Part shown: positions 9,435 to 20,009 of the stretch, piece after piece
Position numbering within the stretch: the first letter of the stretch is position 1
How the letters are laid out: every line of letters begins with the position of its first letter
Source of the DNA: Campylobacter sp. RM16189
GTDB taxonomy: Bacteria; Campylobacterota; Campylobacteria; Campylobacterales; Campylobacteraceae
Length of the DNA: 64,000 bases
Assembly (NCBI RefSeq): GCF_012978815.1
Contig: NZ_LIWR01000004.1
Coordinates: forward strand, 124,001 to 188,000
Direction: 5' to 3'
The notes under the pieces: generated by a model
The model's input: only the letters and a program-made list of their open reading frames with translations
The model's database searches: none
Told to the model about the DNA's origin: nothing
Program-made: the position numbers and the translations under genes

Positions 9435-10212
9435 CAAATCAAATTTGGGTGGATTTGTAGGCTCAGCACTATTTCATGCTATTATTATCACCGCTTTTAT
9501 AAATTTTCCAAGCCAGACAGATTTATCCAGTAAAGAAAATATGACAAAAATAAATCTAAATACTTTTACTCCGCCGCCACCTCTTCCACCAGCACCAGAG
9601 CCTATTGCAGCACCTCCAACTCCTCTTCCGCCAGAGCCCGTTGTAGTTCCTGAACCCGTGGTAGAGCCTATTGTTGAGCCTGTAATTCTACCCGAGCCAA
9701 AGCCGGAACCAAAGATAGAGCCTAAGCCTATCGAAAAACCAAAACCAAAACCAAAACCAAAAAAACAAAAATCCGTAGTTAAAACCGAGCATGTTTTAGA
9801 TCCAACTCCTGCTCCGCCGCAGCCAGTCATCCAGCCGACAATTCCAATCAAAGCTGAAAAGATAGGTTCCGTTACAGCTGCACCTATAAGCAGTTTTATT
9901 GCTCCTATCGTAGGAGAATTTAACTTCGCAAGCTCCGCAGGAGATGAGAGATTTTCAAAGATGCAAGCAGCCATAAATAAACATCAAAAATACCCCAAAA
10001 GAGCTGTTAAAATGAAGCATCAAGGAGTAGTCGAAATCAGTTTTTTATTTAAAACAAACGGAAGTGTGGATGATATAAAAATTATAAAAAGCTCAGGATA
10101 TGATAGTTTGGATGAAGCGGCTATTGAGACTATAAGACGAGCCTTTAAGGACTTTCCTATGCTTGATAAAGACTATATAATCAAAATTCCAATGTCTTAT
10201 AAACTAATTTAA
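9400..10212 (+). CDS. tonB: Energy transducer TonB
   Basis: The protein has 270 residues: an N-terminal membrane anchor (about residues 17-36), a long rigid Pro/Glu/Val and Pro/Lys region (about 50-150) able to span the periplasm, and a C-terminal TonB domain from about residue 185 (the KYPKRAVKMKHQGVVEISF block, then the GSVDDIKIIKSSGYDSLDEAA block). It carries the energy of the ExbBD motor to outer-membrane receptors. It is the last gene of the exbBD-tonB operon and is followed by a hairpin. Confidence 0.95.
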   Translation: MRILPLQLSPSSKSNLGGFVGSALFHAIIITAFINFPSQTDLSSKENMTKINLNTFTPPPPLPPAPEPIAAPPTPLPPEPVVVPEPVVEPIVEPVILPEPKPEPKIEPKPIEKPKPKPKPKKQKSVVKTEHVLDPTPAPPQPVIQPTIPIKAEKIGSVTAAPISSFIAPIVGEFNFASSAGDERFSKMQAAINKHQKYPKRAVKMKHQGVVEISFLFKTNGSVDDIKIIKSSGYDSLDEAAIETIRRAFKDFPMLDKDYIIKIPMSYKLI

Positions 10213-10215
10213 AAA

Positions 10216-10236
10216 TAGACCCGATTTTAGGGTCTA
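10216..10236. terminator. Hairpin between tonB and the convergent feo operon
   Basis: TAGACCC (10216-10222) and GGGTCTA (10230-10236) form a 7-bp stem between two convergent units. The T tract lies on the minus-strand side, so it best fits termination of the feo transcript, although it may work in both directions. Confidence 0.5.
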
Positions 10237-10249
10237 AAAACACTAAAGA

Positions 10250-10387
10250 CTATTCAATTTTTCTTTTTTTATGGCAACTCTTACCTTCGCCACATCCGCA
10301 ATCTCTTTGCTTAAATTCTTTGACATAGACAAAGTACCCTGCACCGATAGCTATGACGATAAGAAACACCATTTCAAGTCCGCTCAT
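10250..10387 (-). CDS. FeoB-associated-type Cys-rich small membrane protein
   Basis: This 45-residue reading frame begins at an ATG with AAAGGAT upstream. It has one membrane helix (residues 5-22, LEMVFLIVIAIGAGYFVYV), then a short basic tail with three cysteines in the pattern DCGCGEGKSC. This is the layout of the FeoB-associated Cys-rich membrane proteins (also called FeoC-like or virus attachment p12 family) that lie beside feoB in many bacteria. It is the fifth gene of the feo unit but sits behind a strong hairpin, so its expression may be lower. Cysteine-based iron handling at the FeoB exit is inferred. Confidence 0.75.
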   Translation of the reverse strand: MSGLEMVFLIVIAIGAGYFVYVKEFKQRDCGCGEGKSCHKKRKIE

Positions 10388-10404
10388 AAGTATCCTTTTT
10401 AAAA

Positions 10405-10431
10405 TTTAGGCGAAGCAGTGCTTCGCCTAAA
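10405..10431 (-). terminator. Strong hairpin inside the feo operon
   Basis: A perfect 12-bp stem with a three-base loop (arms TTTAGGCGAAGC and GCTTCGCCTAAA) lies 4 bases after the DUF4198 gene stop and 18 bases before the ATG of the small Cys-rich gene. In the minus direction AAATTTT follows it. It may be a terminator with read-through or an mRNA-stabilising element. Confidence 0.6.
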
Positions 10432-10434
10432 AAA

Positions 10435-11256
10435 TTACTTCATATCTTTAGCTTGAACCCAAATAACAGCATCTTGGCTCAACTCTTTGCCTTTATACTC
10501 TTTATCAGGTCCGACTCCAAGAGCTGCAAATCCCCACCAACCTGACTTTGGAATACCGAATGTAAATTCGCCTCTCTCATTAGCTTTAATAGTAAGCGTT
10601 ACAAAGCTATCTTGAGGAGCCTCCACTTTACCTTTTTTGCTTGTCATATTTTTCTTTACATCAACATCGTGGTTTAGATACTCCACCTCTATCTCGGCAA
10701 ATGGAACAGGTTTGCCCTCTGATTTTACGATACCCGTAAATGTACTTCCCGCCCAGATCGAGTATGGTTTCATTAAAGGAACAATCTCAGCCTTAAGACC
10801 AAGCTCTGCATCCCAATCAGTAGGTGCGCCCGCTACGTTTAAAACCATCTTTGTAATTTGCTGGATGTATGACTCTTCGTTAGCTTCATAGTATGGAGCT
10901 GGAGTTAGCGCAAAAACATAATCTCCCATACTTCTTGCTTGATAGTCCATCTCATAGCCTATACCCTCATTATGGCTACCCTTAAATTTCATCTCTTTAA
11001 GCTTGCCTTTTAGCTCTGTCTTTTTCTCTTTGTGAAGCACGAAAAAGTCAACTATACCCTCTCTACTCTTATCAAATTGAAGACCCATATCCATAGTATG
11101 CTCATCCGCAAAAGGGTGTGTGAAAACAAGCTTCAAAGGAATTGTAGCCGGCTTTTCTAAAGCTGACTCAGGAGTATAAAGCATTTGAAAGTGAGCGAAT
11201 GCTGAACTAGCTAAAAAACCTGCAACAACTGATGAAATAACAACTTTTTTAAACAT
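10435..11256 (-). CDS. Exported DUF4198 (COG5266-type) protein of the feo operon
   Basis: This 273-residue protein has a clear signal peptide ending SSAFA, followed at once by HFQMLYTPES, so signal peptidase I would leave an N-terminal His. The mature part is a beta-rich DUF4198 protein, a family tied to nickel, cobalt and iron uptake. The THPFADEHTMDMG segment and the closing WWGFAALGVGPDKEY segment are typical. The gene lies 20 bases downstream of a second small exported protein and behind feoAB, so a role in presenting ferrous or another divalent metal to FeoB is likely by context. Two paralogues are at 32.1 and 60.1 kb. Confidence 0.8.
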   Translation of the reverse strand: MFKKVVISSVVAGFLASSAFAHFQMLYTPESALEKPATIPLKLVFTHPFADEHTMDMGLQFDKSREGIVDFFVLHKEKKTELKGKLKEMKFKGSHNEGIGYEMDYQARSMGDYVFALTPAPYYEANEESYIQQITKMVLNVAGAPTDWDAELGLKAEIVPLMKPYSIWAGSTFTGIVKSEGKPVPFAEIEVEYLNHDVDVKKNMTSKKGKVEAPQDSFVTLTIKANERGEFTFGIPKSGWWGFAALGVGPDKEYKGKELSQDAVIWVQAKDMK

Positions 11257-11276
11257 TAAATCTCCTTAAAATAAAA

Positions 11277-11585
11277 TTATTGAGCTATATCTTTTGAATT
11301 AACGACAACTTCGTGACCTTCACCGGCAAAGAATTTAGCCTTATACTCACCTTCTGGTTTTTTAAACGTATATGTACTCTCTTTATCAAATTTGCCTTCT
11401 ATCACGACTTTACCATTTTGGATAACTGTAAATTGAACGCCGCTTGCACTTGAACCATCGCTAAAGCCACCTTCGCATGTAACAGTTCCGTCACCATTGT
11501 CAAAGCAGCTCATAAGCGCAGTATGAGCAAAAGCAGATGAGCTCATAAGAGCAACTAAAACAGATGAAAACAGAATTTTTTTCAT
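11277..11585 (-). CDS. Small exported protein of the feo operon, unknown family
   Basis: This 102-residue protein has a signal peptide ending SSAFA and a predicted mature start HTALMSCFDNGDG. The mature domain, about 82 residues, is predicted to be a small beta sandwich. Its Cys pair (in SCFDN and VTCEGG) could form a disulfide or bind metal. The C-terminal half (YTFKKPEGEYKAKFFAGEGHEV) resembles carboxypeptidase-regulatory/Ig-like modules also found in DUF4198 proteins. It is 23 bases downstream of feoB and 20 bases upstream of the DUF4198 gene, so it is clearly part of the operon. I infer a periplasmic metal-handling role. Confidence 0.75.
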   Translation of the reverse strand: MKKILFSSVLVALMSSSAFAHTALMSCFDNGDGTVTCEGGFSDGSSASGVQFTVIQNGKVVIEGKFDKESTYTFKKPEGEYKAKFFAGEGHEVVVNSKDIAQ

Positions 11586-11608
11586 TTTTTCTCCTTTATT
11601 TAGATTTA

Positions 11609-14092
11609 TTAAATTTTACTACCCTTTATACCGCCACTCCAGTTTATTCTCTTTTCAGGAATAAACCACAATACTACAACTATAGCAAGCAATATAAAAT
11701 AGTACCAACTCATCGCAGCCAATCCACTAATGCCTGCGGCAAGCGAGATGCTAAAGAATATCGATGAGACAATTAGTGCAAGCACAAACGGAAAGAACAT
11801 TCCAAAGCACATCCATACCCAGCTATTAGTCTGCATCTTAACAACTATCATTGTAGCTATACAAGGTGGAGTAAGCAACATAAATATAATAATAGAGGCG
11901 GCATGAAGCGGTGTGTATCCGCTGTTTTTAGCCATTCTCTCTTCAGGTCTTAAATTTTCATCCGCATTTGCAGCCTCACCACTCTCTTTGCCTGACTCAT
12001 AGATGCTACCAAGAGTAGCTACGGCAGACTCTCTGGCAGCAAAAGAGCTTAAGAATGCGACATTAATCTTCCAGTCAAATCCGGCAAATTGAGATATAGG
12101 CTCAAGAGCGCGTCCGGCCATACCAAGCAAGGAACTCTCTATCTTATCATTCTTTTGCTCTCTAAGGATTCTATTTCTATCTGTTGATAGCTTTCTAAGG
12201 GCTGAATTTATCTTTTTAGCCTCTGCATCAGCTTTTGGAACTAAAAATTTATACATATCAGGGTTTTTGGCTTGGTATTTTTCGTCCACATCCTTACTTC
12301 CACCCATCTTTTTAGCCCTATATCCATCATATAGATTTAAAAGTTCGGCAACTTCTTCTCTGGTATCTACTTTGTCATAGTAGGTTGATTTTTTTACGGC
12401 TCTATCAAATTTTGCAAGAGCTTTAGTCTCTTCTTGATTATAATGCTCTTGTTTTTCGGTTGATAGCCCCGGAAACTGAAGCAGCGCGAATAATATAACA
12501 GCAACTGCAATTACTATGGTACAAACTTTTTTGATATATATCCAAACTCTCTCAAAAGATCTTATGATAACGCCTTTAAATGTAGGCATATGATAAGGCG
12601 GAAGCTCCATAACAAAAGGTGCTGTTTCACGGCTTTTTAATACTGTTGAAGTTAAAAATTTAGCTATTATTAAAGCTGCTAGAACCGTTACCGTAGAGAT
12701 ATAAAAAAGCATTATGCTCATATCTTTTGGAAAAAAAGCTCCAAGTAAAAGAGTATAAAACGGCACTTTGGCAAGACAGTTCATAAGAGGAACGGTAAGT
12801 ATAGTTGCCATTCTAGCTCTATCGTCTGAAATTCCTTTAGTTGACATTACCCCAGGAACTGCGCATCCGCCTACAAAGGCTCCCCCTAAAACAAGAGGCA
12901 GGGTGCTTTGCCCGTGAAGGCCGAATTTTCTAAAAACCTTATCAAGTATAAAGGCCATTCTAGGCATATATCCAACGTCTTCTAATATCGCGATCATAGC
13001 AAAGAGAATAAAGAATATAGGCAGGTAGTTTAAAAGCGCGATAGTCGAGTTAGTAAGCCACATAGCCATATCTGTTATCATAGGAATTTGAGATATATCT
13101 GCAGCTGGAGTTATATCTGATATAAAATTCTTTATCGCGGCAAAAATCGGCCATGTATAGTTAGTAAGCTTATATCCAAAAACGATACTGCTTTGGTAAA
13201 TAATCACTATAACTGCCAATAAAATAGGGAAACTAAGCCATCTATTTAGGACAAATTTATCAATTTTATCAGTAAATGTCAGCTCGCCCTTTCTTGTCTC
13301 ATTAACGCATTTATGAAATATAACATCGGCATTTTCATATCTAAAAGATGCCAAAAAGCTCTCTACATCCCTATCAAAGGTATCATGAAATTTATCTCTT
13401 TGAGCTGATATTATTTCATCAATATTGCCATTATCAGCTTTTAGCAAATTTACAATGGTCTGATCTTTTTCAAGCGCCTTTAAAGCAAGCCATCTTTTGC
13501 TAATAGCAAGCTCATCATTGACCTTTATTGCTTTTTCAATCTCTGAGATATAAATTTCAAGCTCATCATAGTTTATTTTAAACTCTTCATAGTTCTTTTT
13601 TATCTCATCGGTCTTTTTGAATATGTCTAAAATTTCGGCCTTACCCTCGTTTTTGGCAGCACTTGCACAAATTACCGGACATCTTAAAATTTCACTCATT
13701 TTTTCTGAGTCTATAGTAATGCCTCTACGTCTAGCAACGTCGCACATATTTAATATAATTACGACAGGTACGCCTATTTCAAGCAGTTGAAAAGTAAGGT
13801 ATAAATTTCTTTTTAAATTTGAAGCGTCTACTATATTTAAAATAAGATCCGGATTTTCATTTATAATAGCCTCCTTTGCAACCTTCTCCTCAAGAGAGTA
13901 TGAGCTAAAAGAGTAAGTTCCGGGTAGATCTATCATCTCGACATCTATATCGCCTACGCTAAAAAAGCCCGATTTCTTATCTACAGTAACACCCGGGTAA
14001 TTTGCGATATGCTGGTGAATACCGCTTATCATATTAAAAATAGTGGATTTGCCACAGTTTGGCTGACCGGCCAAGGCTACTTTTATTTCCAT
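11609..14092 (-). CDS. feoB: Ferrous iron transport protein FeoB
   Basis: This 827-residue inner-membrane Fe(II) transporter has an N-terminal G domain (P-loop GQPNCGKST at residues 8-16, G3 DLPGT, G4 NMCD), a helical GDI region, and then the Gate/FeoB_C membrane domain with about 8-10 helices and the conserved GGAFVGGCAVPGVM block. It is longer than most FeoB proteins (about 700-770) because of a charged soluble segment of about 120 residues between membrane helices (near residues 545-670, rich in Lys and Glu). It overlaps feoA by 10 bases and heads a five-gene unit. Confidence 0.95.
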   Translation of the reverse strand: MEIKVALAGQPNCGKSTIFNMISGIHQHIANYPGVTVDKKSGFFSVGDIDVEMIDLPGTYSFSSYSLEEKVAKEAIINENPDLILNIVDASNLKRNLYLTFQLLEIGVPVVIILNMCDVARRRGITIDSEKMSEILRCPVICASAAKNEGKAEILDIFKKTDEIKKNYEEFKINYDELEIYISEIEKAIKVNDELAISKRWLALKALEKDQTIVNLLKADNGNIDEIISAQRDKFHDTFDRDVESFLASFRYENADVIFHKCVNETRKGELTFTDKIDKFVLNRWLSFPILLAVIVIIYQSSIVFGYKLTNYTWPIFAAIKNFISDITPAADISQIPMITDMAMWLTNSTIALLNYLPIFFILFAMIAILEDVGYMPRMAFILDKVFRKFGLHGQSTLPLVLGGAFVGGCAVPGVMSTKGISDDRARMATILTVPLMNCLAKVPFYTLLLGAFFPKDMSIMLFYISTVTVLAALIIAKFLTSTVLKSRETAPFVMELPPYHMPTFKGVIIRSFERVWIYIKKVCTIVIAVAVILFALLQFPGLSTEKQEHYNQEETKALAKFDRAVKKSTYYDKVDTREEVAELLNLYDGYRAKKMGGSKDVDEKYQAKNPDMYKFLVPKADAEAKKINSALRKLSTDRNRILREQKNDKIESSLLGMAGRALEPISQFAGFDWKINVAFLSSFAARESAVATLGSIYESGKESGEAANADENLRPEERMAKNSGYTPLHAASIIIFMLLTPPCIATMIVVKMQTNSWVWMCFGMFFPFVLALIVSSIFFSISLAAGISGLAAMSWYYFILLAIVVVLWFIPEKRINWSGGIKGSKI

Positions 14093-14310
14093 GGCTCTAC
14101 CTCTATAAGCTCAGCCTCACTCTTTCTAAGAGATACTAGATAGTTATGTATTCTTAACTCCAAAGGATCATAAAGTGGCGCCTCTCTGATAACTTCTATC
14201 TGAGCTCCTACTACAAAACCCATATCTAAAAGCTTCTGCAAAAGCTTATCTTTAGCATGGAGAGCCTTTATCTTACACGAATTTCCAGACTCTATAAGAC
14301 CAAGATGCAT
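14083..14310 (-). CDS. feoA: Ferrous iron transport accessory protein FeoA
   Basis: This small SH3-like cytoplasmic protein (75 residues) helps FeoB. The typical KLLDMGFVVGAQIEVIREAPLYDP segment and the closing LRKSEAELIEVE are seen. I chose the ATG at 14310, with AAGGAA upstream; the frame continues 8 codons further up without a ribosome-binding site. It is the first gene of the feo operon and overlaps feoB. A TATAAT box lies about 32 bases upstream of the start. Confidence 0.92.
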   Translation of the reverse strand: MHLGLIESGNSCKIKALHAKDKLLQKLLDMGFVVGAQIEVIREAPLYDPLELRIHNYLVSLRKSEAELIEVEPWK

Positions 14311-14341
14311 TTTAATTCCTTTATCAATAACCAATTTCGAT

Positions 14342-14347
14342 ATTATA
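14342..14347 (-). promoter_or_regulatory. Candidate -10 box of the feo operon
   Basis: TATAAT on the minus strand lies about 32 bases upstream of the feoA start, in the only large gap before the operon. A GATAAT hexamer about 30 bases further upstream (14377-14382) could be part of a Fur site, but I see no full array. Confidence 0.4.
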
Positions 14348-14478
14348 TTCTAAAATACTTTAATTAAATTAAAAACGATAATACATATTGAAACTTGTAA
14401 TACAAATTTTTATTGAATAATAAATGACTAAAATAGCGTCTTAGCGATAGTTTTAAATTTTAATAGTGCTTGTATTGT

Positions 14479-15507
14479 TTAAAATGCTCTTTGATATGGT
14501 TTTTCTATTAGATCCTCTCGTCCTAATTCACTCATAGCAAGCTGAGCAAAATTTGGATTTCTAATAAGCTCTCTCCCATAAGCGACTGCATCGCAAACAT
14601 TACCCATAAGTAGCGCTTCACCTTGGCTTGCCGTAGTTATCTTACCAACTGCAATAACAGGGATTTTTACCGATTCTTTTATGGCTTTTGCGTAATCTGC
14701 CTGATAAAGAGGCAAAAATTTAGGCACATTATCAAGCTCTTTTGTGTCAAAAAATCCTCCAGAGGATACATGAATATATGCTGCACCTAAATTTTCAAGC
14801 TCGCAAGATAGCTTTACACTATCGTCCAGCTTCCAATCTTTATTTAGCCAACTATCGGCACTTATCCTAACTCCTACCGGGATATTTACGGCATTTTTAA
14901 CATCTGTTAAAATTTCACGTAACAATCTCGTACGATTTTCAAAGCCTCCTCCATATTGATCACTTCTATTATTTATAGATGGAGATAAAAATTCACTTAT
15001 CAAATACCCATGCGCGGCATGAATTTCTATGATCTCGTATCCTGCCTTTTGAGCTCTAATGGCAGAATTTTTAAAATTTTGTTTAAGATCATTTATATCA
15101 TCTATACTCATCTCTTTTGGAATTTTATAATCATCACTGAATTTAATAGCGCTTGGTGCTATACTTTGGCTATCGCATGTGCTTTTGCGTCCGGCATGAG
15201 CTAGTTGTATAGCCATTTTGGCTCCATATTTTGCACAATCTTTTACAAGATTTGCATGCTCTTCTATTTGCTCGTCACTCCAAAGACCAAGATCGCTGTG
15301 AGTTATCCTACCTCGTGGCTCAACCGCAGTAGCCTCTACTATGATAAGCCCAACTCCTCCAAGCGAACGAGCAGCATAATGAAGCTTATGAAAGCACCTT
15401 GGCAAGCCATTATCGCCTTTAACCTTATACATGCACATAGGTGGCATAACTATACGATTTTTTATCTCTATATCGCCTATTTTAAATGGAGTAAAAAGTT
15501 TTGACAT
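14479..15507 (-). CDS. Old-yellow-enzyme family NAD(P)H:flavin oxidoreductase (YqjM/NamA-like)
   Basis: This 342-residue FMN enzyme of the OYE family begins with LFTPFKIGDIEIKNRIVMPP. It has the MCMY segment typical of YqjM-type (thermophilic-like) OYEs, the substrate-binding HAGRK and HAAHGYL segments, and the phosphate-binding GKI...VAYGRELI region near the C-terminus. Such enzymes reduce activated C=C bonds of enones. It is probably transcribed alone or with fabI upstream; a hairpin separates the two. The physiological substrate is unknown. Confidence 0.88.
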   Translation of the reverse strand: MSKLFTPFKIGDIEIKNRIVMPPMCMYKVKGDNGLPRCFHKLHYAARSLGGVGLIIVEATAVEPRGRITHSDLGLWSDEQIEEHANLVKDCAKYGAKMAIQLAHAGRKSTCDSQSIAPSAIKFSDDYKIPKEMSIDDINDLKQNFKNSAIRAQKAGYEIIEIHAAHGYLISEFLSPSINNRSDQYGGGFENRTRLLREILTDVKNAVNIPVGVRISADSWLNKDWKLDDSVKLSCELENLGAAYIHVSSGGFFDTKELDNVPKFLPLYQADYAKAIKESVKIPVIAVGKITTASQGEALLMGNVCDAVAYGRELIRNPNFAQLAMSELGREDLIEKPYQRAF

Positions 15508-15530
15508 ATCATATCCTTAAATATCAAGAG

Positions 15531-15562
15531 ATGAGACCCTAAATTTATTATTTAGGACTCAT
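15531..15562 (-). terminator. Hairpin between fabI and the OYE gene
   Basis: The arms ATGAG..CCTAAAT and ATTTAGG.CTCAT pair with one internal loop, just downstream of the fabI stop. There is no good T tract after it, so it may be a weak terminator or only a stem. Confidence 0.3.
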
Positions 15563-15571
15563 TAAATTTAG

Positions 15572-17063
<1,492 letters not shown>

Positions 17064-17067
<4 letters not shown>

Positions 17068-18269
17068 GACTCACGCGCCTTTCTAAGAGGTTTTATACCA
17101 GGTAGTTCCTTGCCCTCTATTAGCTCCAAGCTCGCTCCACCACCTGTTGAGATAAAGGTCATCTCATCGGCATCTCCCGCACGCTCAACCACATCAGCGG
17201 TATCTCCGCCCCCAACAACTGTAGTAGCGTGAGTCTCGACGATAGCGTGGCTCATCTTGATACTTCCCTTGCTAAATTTATCCATCTCAAAAACACCCAT
17301 AGGACCGTTCCACCAGATGGTTTGAGCATCTGCTAAAACCTCTTTAAACAGTCTTACTGAGGCAGGCCCTATATCAAGCCCCATCCAGCCGTTTGGTATC
17401 TCTTTAGAAGAGACATATTTAACCGCACTATCTGCAGAAAAGGTCTGGGCCGCCACTACATCAACAGGCAGGTAAATTTTAACCCCAAGCTCTTTGCCCT
17501 TTTTTAAGATTTCATTCGCATCCTCTATCAAATCCTCTTCAAGAAGCGAATTTCCAATATTTTCACCAAGCGCCTTTAAGAATGTAAAGGCCATGCCTCC
17601 GCCGATTATTAGCTTATCCACACGAGGAAGTAGATTGTGAAGAGCCTGAAGCTTACCACTAACCTTTGAGCCGCCTACAACAGCCACAAAAGGCCTTGAA
17701 GGGTGCTTTATCAAATTTTGAGCGAAGTTTATCTCTTTTTGAAGTAAAAATCCGGCAGCCTTATGATTTTCATCATAAAATTTAGTAATAGCCTCGACCG
17801 AAGCGTGAGCTCTATGGCATACTCCAAAGGCGTCATTTATATAAATTTCGCCAAATTTTGCAAGCTCACGAGCCAAATTCTCATCATTTTTTGTCTCGCC
17901 CTTTTCAAAGCGAAGATTTTCTATCATCAAAATTTCACCAGCCTTTAGCTCTGCTGATTTTTTGATGGCGTCATCACCCACAACATCGTTTGCAAATATA
18001 ACATCACGATCAAGCAATCTAGAAAGTCTTTTAGCAACATTTTTCAAAGAGAATTTCTCTTCAAATCCGTTTTTAGGTCGGCCAAGATGGCTTGCCAAAA
18101 CAATGCTGCATCCATGATCAAGACAGTATTTTATAGTAGGTATAGCAGAGCGAATTCTGCGATCATCAGTAATATTTAAAAACTCATCCATAGGCACGTT
18201 AAAATCGCACCTAATAAAGATCTGTTTTTTGGCTAAGTCAAGGTCGTTTATAGATAAAATTTCACTCAT
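17064..18269 (-). CDS. pgk: Phosphoglycerate kinase
   Basis: This 401-residue two-domain kinase transfers phosphate between 1,3-bisphosphoglycerate and ADP; in Campylobacter, which lacks full glycolysis from glucose, it serves mainly gluconeogenesis. The N-terminal FIRCDFNVP signature, the substrate-site SHLGRP and the C-terminal [13 protein letters not shown] nucleotide loop are intact. It lies 1 base downstream of gapA and overlaps tpiA. Confidence 0.97.
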
Positions 18270-18270
18270 A

Positions 18271-19269
18271 TCAACCCTTTTTTACGGCTAAAACCGCTAA
18301 ATCTACAAGGCGCTGAGAATATCCCCACTCGTTGTCATACCATGCCATAACCTTTACCATATCATCGCAAATTACCTGAGTAATGTCGCTTGCTACGATA
18401 GAGCTATAGCTTGAGGTCATGAAGTCGCTTGATACTCTTTGATCGTCATCTACAAGTAAAATTCCTTTCATAGGGCCGTTTGCGGCATCTCTAAAGGCGT
18501 TATTAACATCTTCTACACTTACTTTTTTATTTAAAACTACTGTCAAATCAACCATAGAAACATTTGCCACAGGTACACGCACGCTTTGACCGTGCATCTT
18601 GCCGGCAAGTTGCGGAAGTACCTTGCTAATAGCTTTTGCAGCTCCAGTGGTAGTAGGTCCGATATTTAATGCCGCTGCACGACTTCGTCTAAAATCTTTA
18701 GCTTTAACATCAACCAAACTTTGTCCATGTGTATACGCATGAACAGTTGTCATAAGACCCTTTGCTATACCAAATTTCTGATCCAAAACCTTTGCGACCG
18801 GGCCAAGGCAGTTTGTGGTACAACTTGCGTTTGATATTATAGCCTCACCTTTGTAAAGCTCCTCGTTTACGCCTATTACGTATGTAGGTGTGTCATCTTT
18901 TGCAGGAGCGCTCATCACAACTTTTTTAATCCCATTCTTGATATAAGGTTGGCATTTTTCAGTAGTCAGATAAGCCCCTGTACACTCAAGTACAACATCG
19001 GCACCAAAGGCTGCAAAATCAAGCTCATTTGCATCTCTTGTAGAATAAACTCTTATTTTTTTACCGTTAACCTCGATATAGTCGTCATTTATGACCTTTA
19101 CATCTTGCTTAAACTCCCCATGAACGGTATCATATTTTAAAAGATACATTGTCATCTCTCTCTTTGCCGTATCGTTTATGGCGACTAGCTCTACGTCGTC
19201 ACGCTCTAATATAATACGCGCCGCACATCTTCCAATCCTACCAAAGCCGTTTATAGCGATTTTAACCAT
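18271..19269 (-). CDS. gapA: Glyceraldehyde-3-phosphate dehydrogenase
   Basis: This 332-residue enzyme has the NAD-binding GFGRIGR motif at the N-terminus. The active-site [12 protein letters not shown] is intact (catalytic Cys), and the C-terminal [11 protein letters not shown] is present. The start is the ATG with AAGGAAGT upstream. It is the first gene of the gapA-pgk-tpiA-fabI run and diverges from nadD; the gap of about 160 bases holds both promoters. Confidence 0.97.
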   Translation of the reverse strand: MVKIAINGFGRIGRCAARIILERDDVELVAINDTAKREMTMYLLKYDTVHGEFKQDVKVINDDYIEVNGKKIRVYSTRDANELDFAAFGADVVLECTGAYLTTEKCQPYIKNGIKKVVMSAPAKDDTPTYVIGVNEELYKGEAIISNASCTTNCLGPVAKVLDQKFGIAKGLMTTVHAYTHGQSLVDVKAKDFRRSRAAALNIGPTTTGAAKAISKVLPQLAGKMHGQSVRVPVANVSMVDLTVVLNKKVSVEDVNNAFRDAANGPMKGILLVDDDQRVSSDFMTSSYSSIVASDITQVICDDMVKVMAWYDNEWGYSQRLVDLAVLAVKKG

Positions 19270-19436
19270 TCGTACTTCCTTTGATAATGAAATTTGCTAA
19301 ATTTTACATATAAAGAACTTTAACCCTGCTTTATCAATTAAAATTTTTAATTTATATATTTTTCAACTCAGTTTTACTCTAATTTTGATAAGCTTTATAT
19401 CTAAATTTTAGCAGACACAAATAGGATATGTTGGGA

Positions 19437-20009
19437 ATGAAGTTGGGATTTTTTGGTGGGAGTTTTGATCCTCCTCATCTTGGGCATGATAGTATCGTAA
19501 AGATGGCGATTGATAGCCTTGATATAGATAAACTCATAATAATGCCTACATACATTAGCCCTTTTAAGGCTGATTTTTCAGCGCCTCCAGAGCTTAGACT
19601 AAGATGGACAAAGGAGATTTGGGGAGATCTGCCAAATGTTGAAATAAGCAGATTCGAGATAGATCAAAATCGCCCTGTGCCTACGATAGAGAGTGTTTTA
19701 CATCTTTATGATATTTACGATATAAAGAAATTCTATCTTTTAATAGGAGCCGATCATCTGGCGACTCTTGATAAGTGGCATAATTTTGAGCTTCTTAGCT
19801 CTTTAGTTCATTTTATAGTGGCCAAAAGAGATCATATCAAGATACCAAAAAAGCTTCAAAAGCTTGATATCCACATAGATATCTCATCTTCTAAAATAAG
19901 AAGCGATCTGGTACAAGATCAAATTCCTGCTAAAATAAAAGAGGAAGTTATAAAATTTTACCAAGGATTAAAATGCAAGAAAGAATCGACAGAATCATCA
20001 AAATTCTAG
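19437..20009 (+). CDS. nadD: Nicotinate-nucleotide adenylyltransferase
   Basis: NadD converts nicotinate mononucleotide to the adenine dinucleotide in NAD synthesis. The nucleotidyl-transferase motifs GGSFDPPHLGH and ISSSKIRSD are both present. I chose the ATG at 19437 because it gives the family-typical start MKLGFFGGSFDPP, with AGGA 10 bases upstream; the ATG at 19428 would place that site only 1 base away. It overlaps rsfS by 37 bases, so the two are coupled. Confidence 0.92.
   Translation: MKLGFFGGSFDPPHLGHDSIVKMAIDSLDIDKLIIMPTYISPFKADFSAPPELRLRWTKEIWGDLPNVEISRFEIDQNRPVPTIESVLHLYDIYDIKKFYLLIGADHLATLDKWHNFELLSSLVHFIVAKRDHIKIPKKLQKLDIHIDISSSKIRSDLVQDQIPAKIKEEVIKFYQGLKCKKESTESSKF

Noticed and set aside
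9474..9974. Gly-rich open frame opposite tonB
   Set aside because: Shadow of the Pro-rich linker of TonB (CCN codons read as GGN on the other strand).
10405..10431. Strong hairpin as the end of the feo operon
   Set aside because: The Cys-rich gene with its own ribosome-binding site follows, and a second hairpin lies behind it; I keep the first as an internal element.
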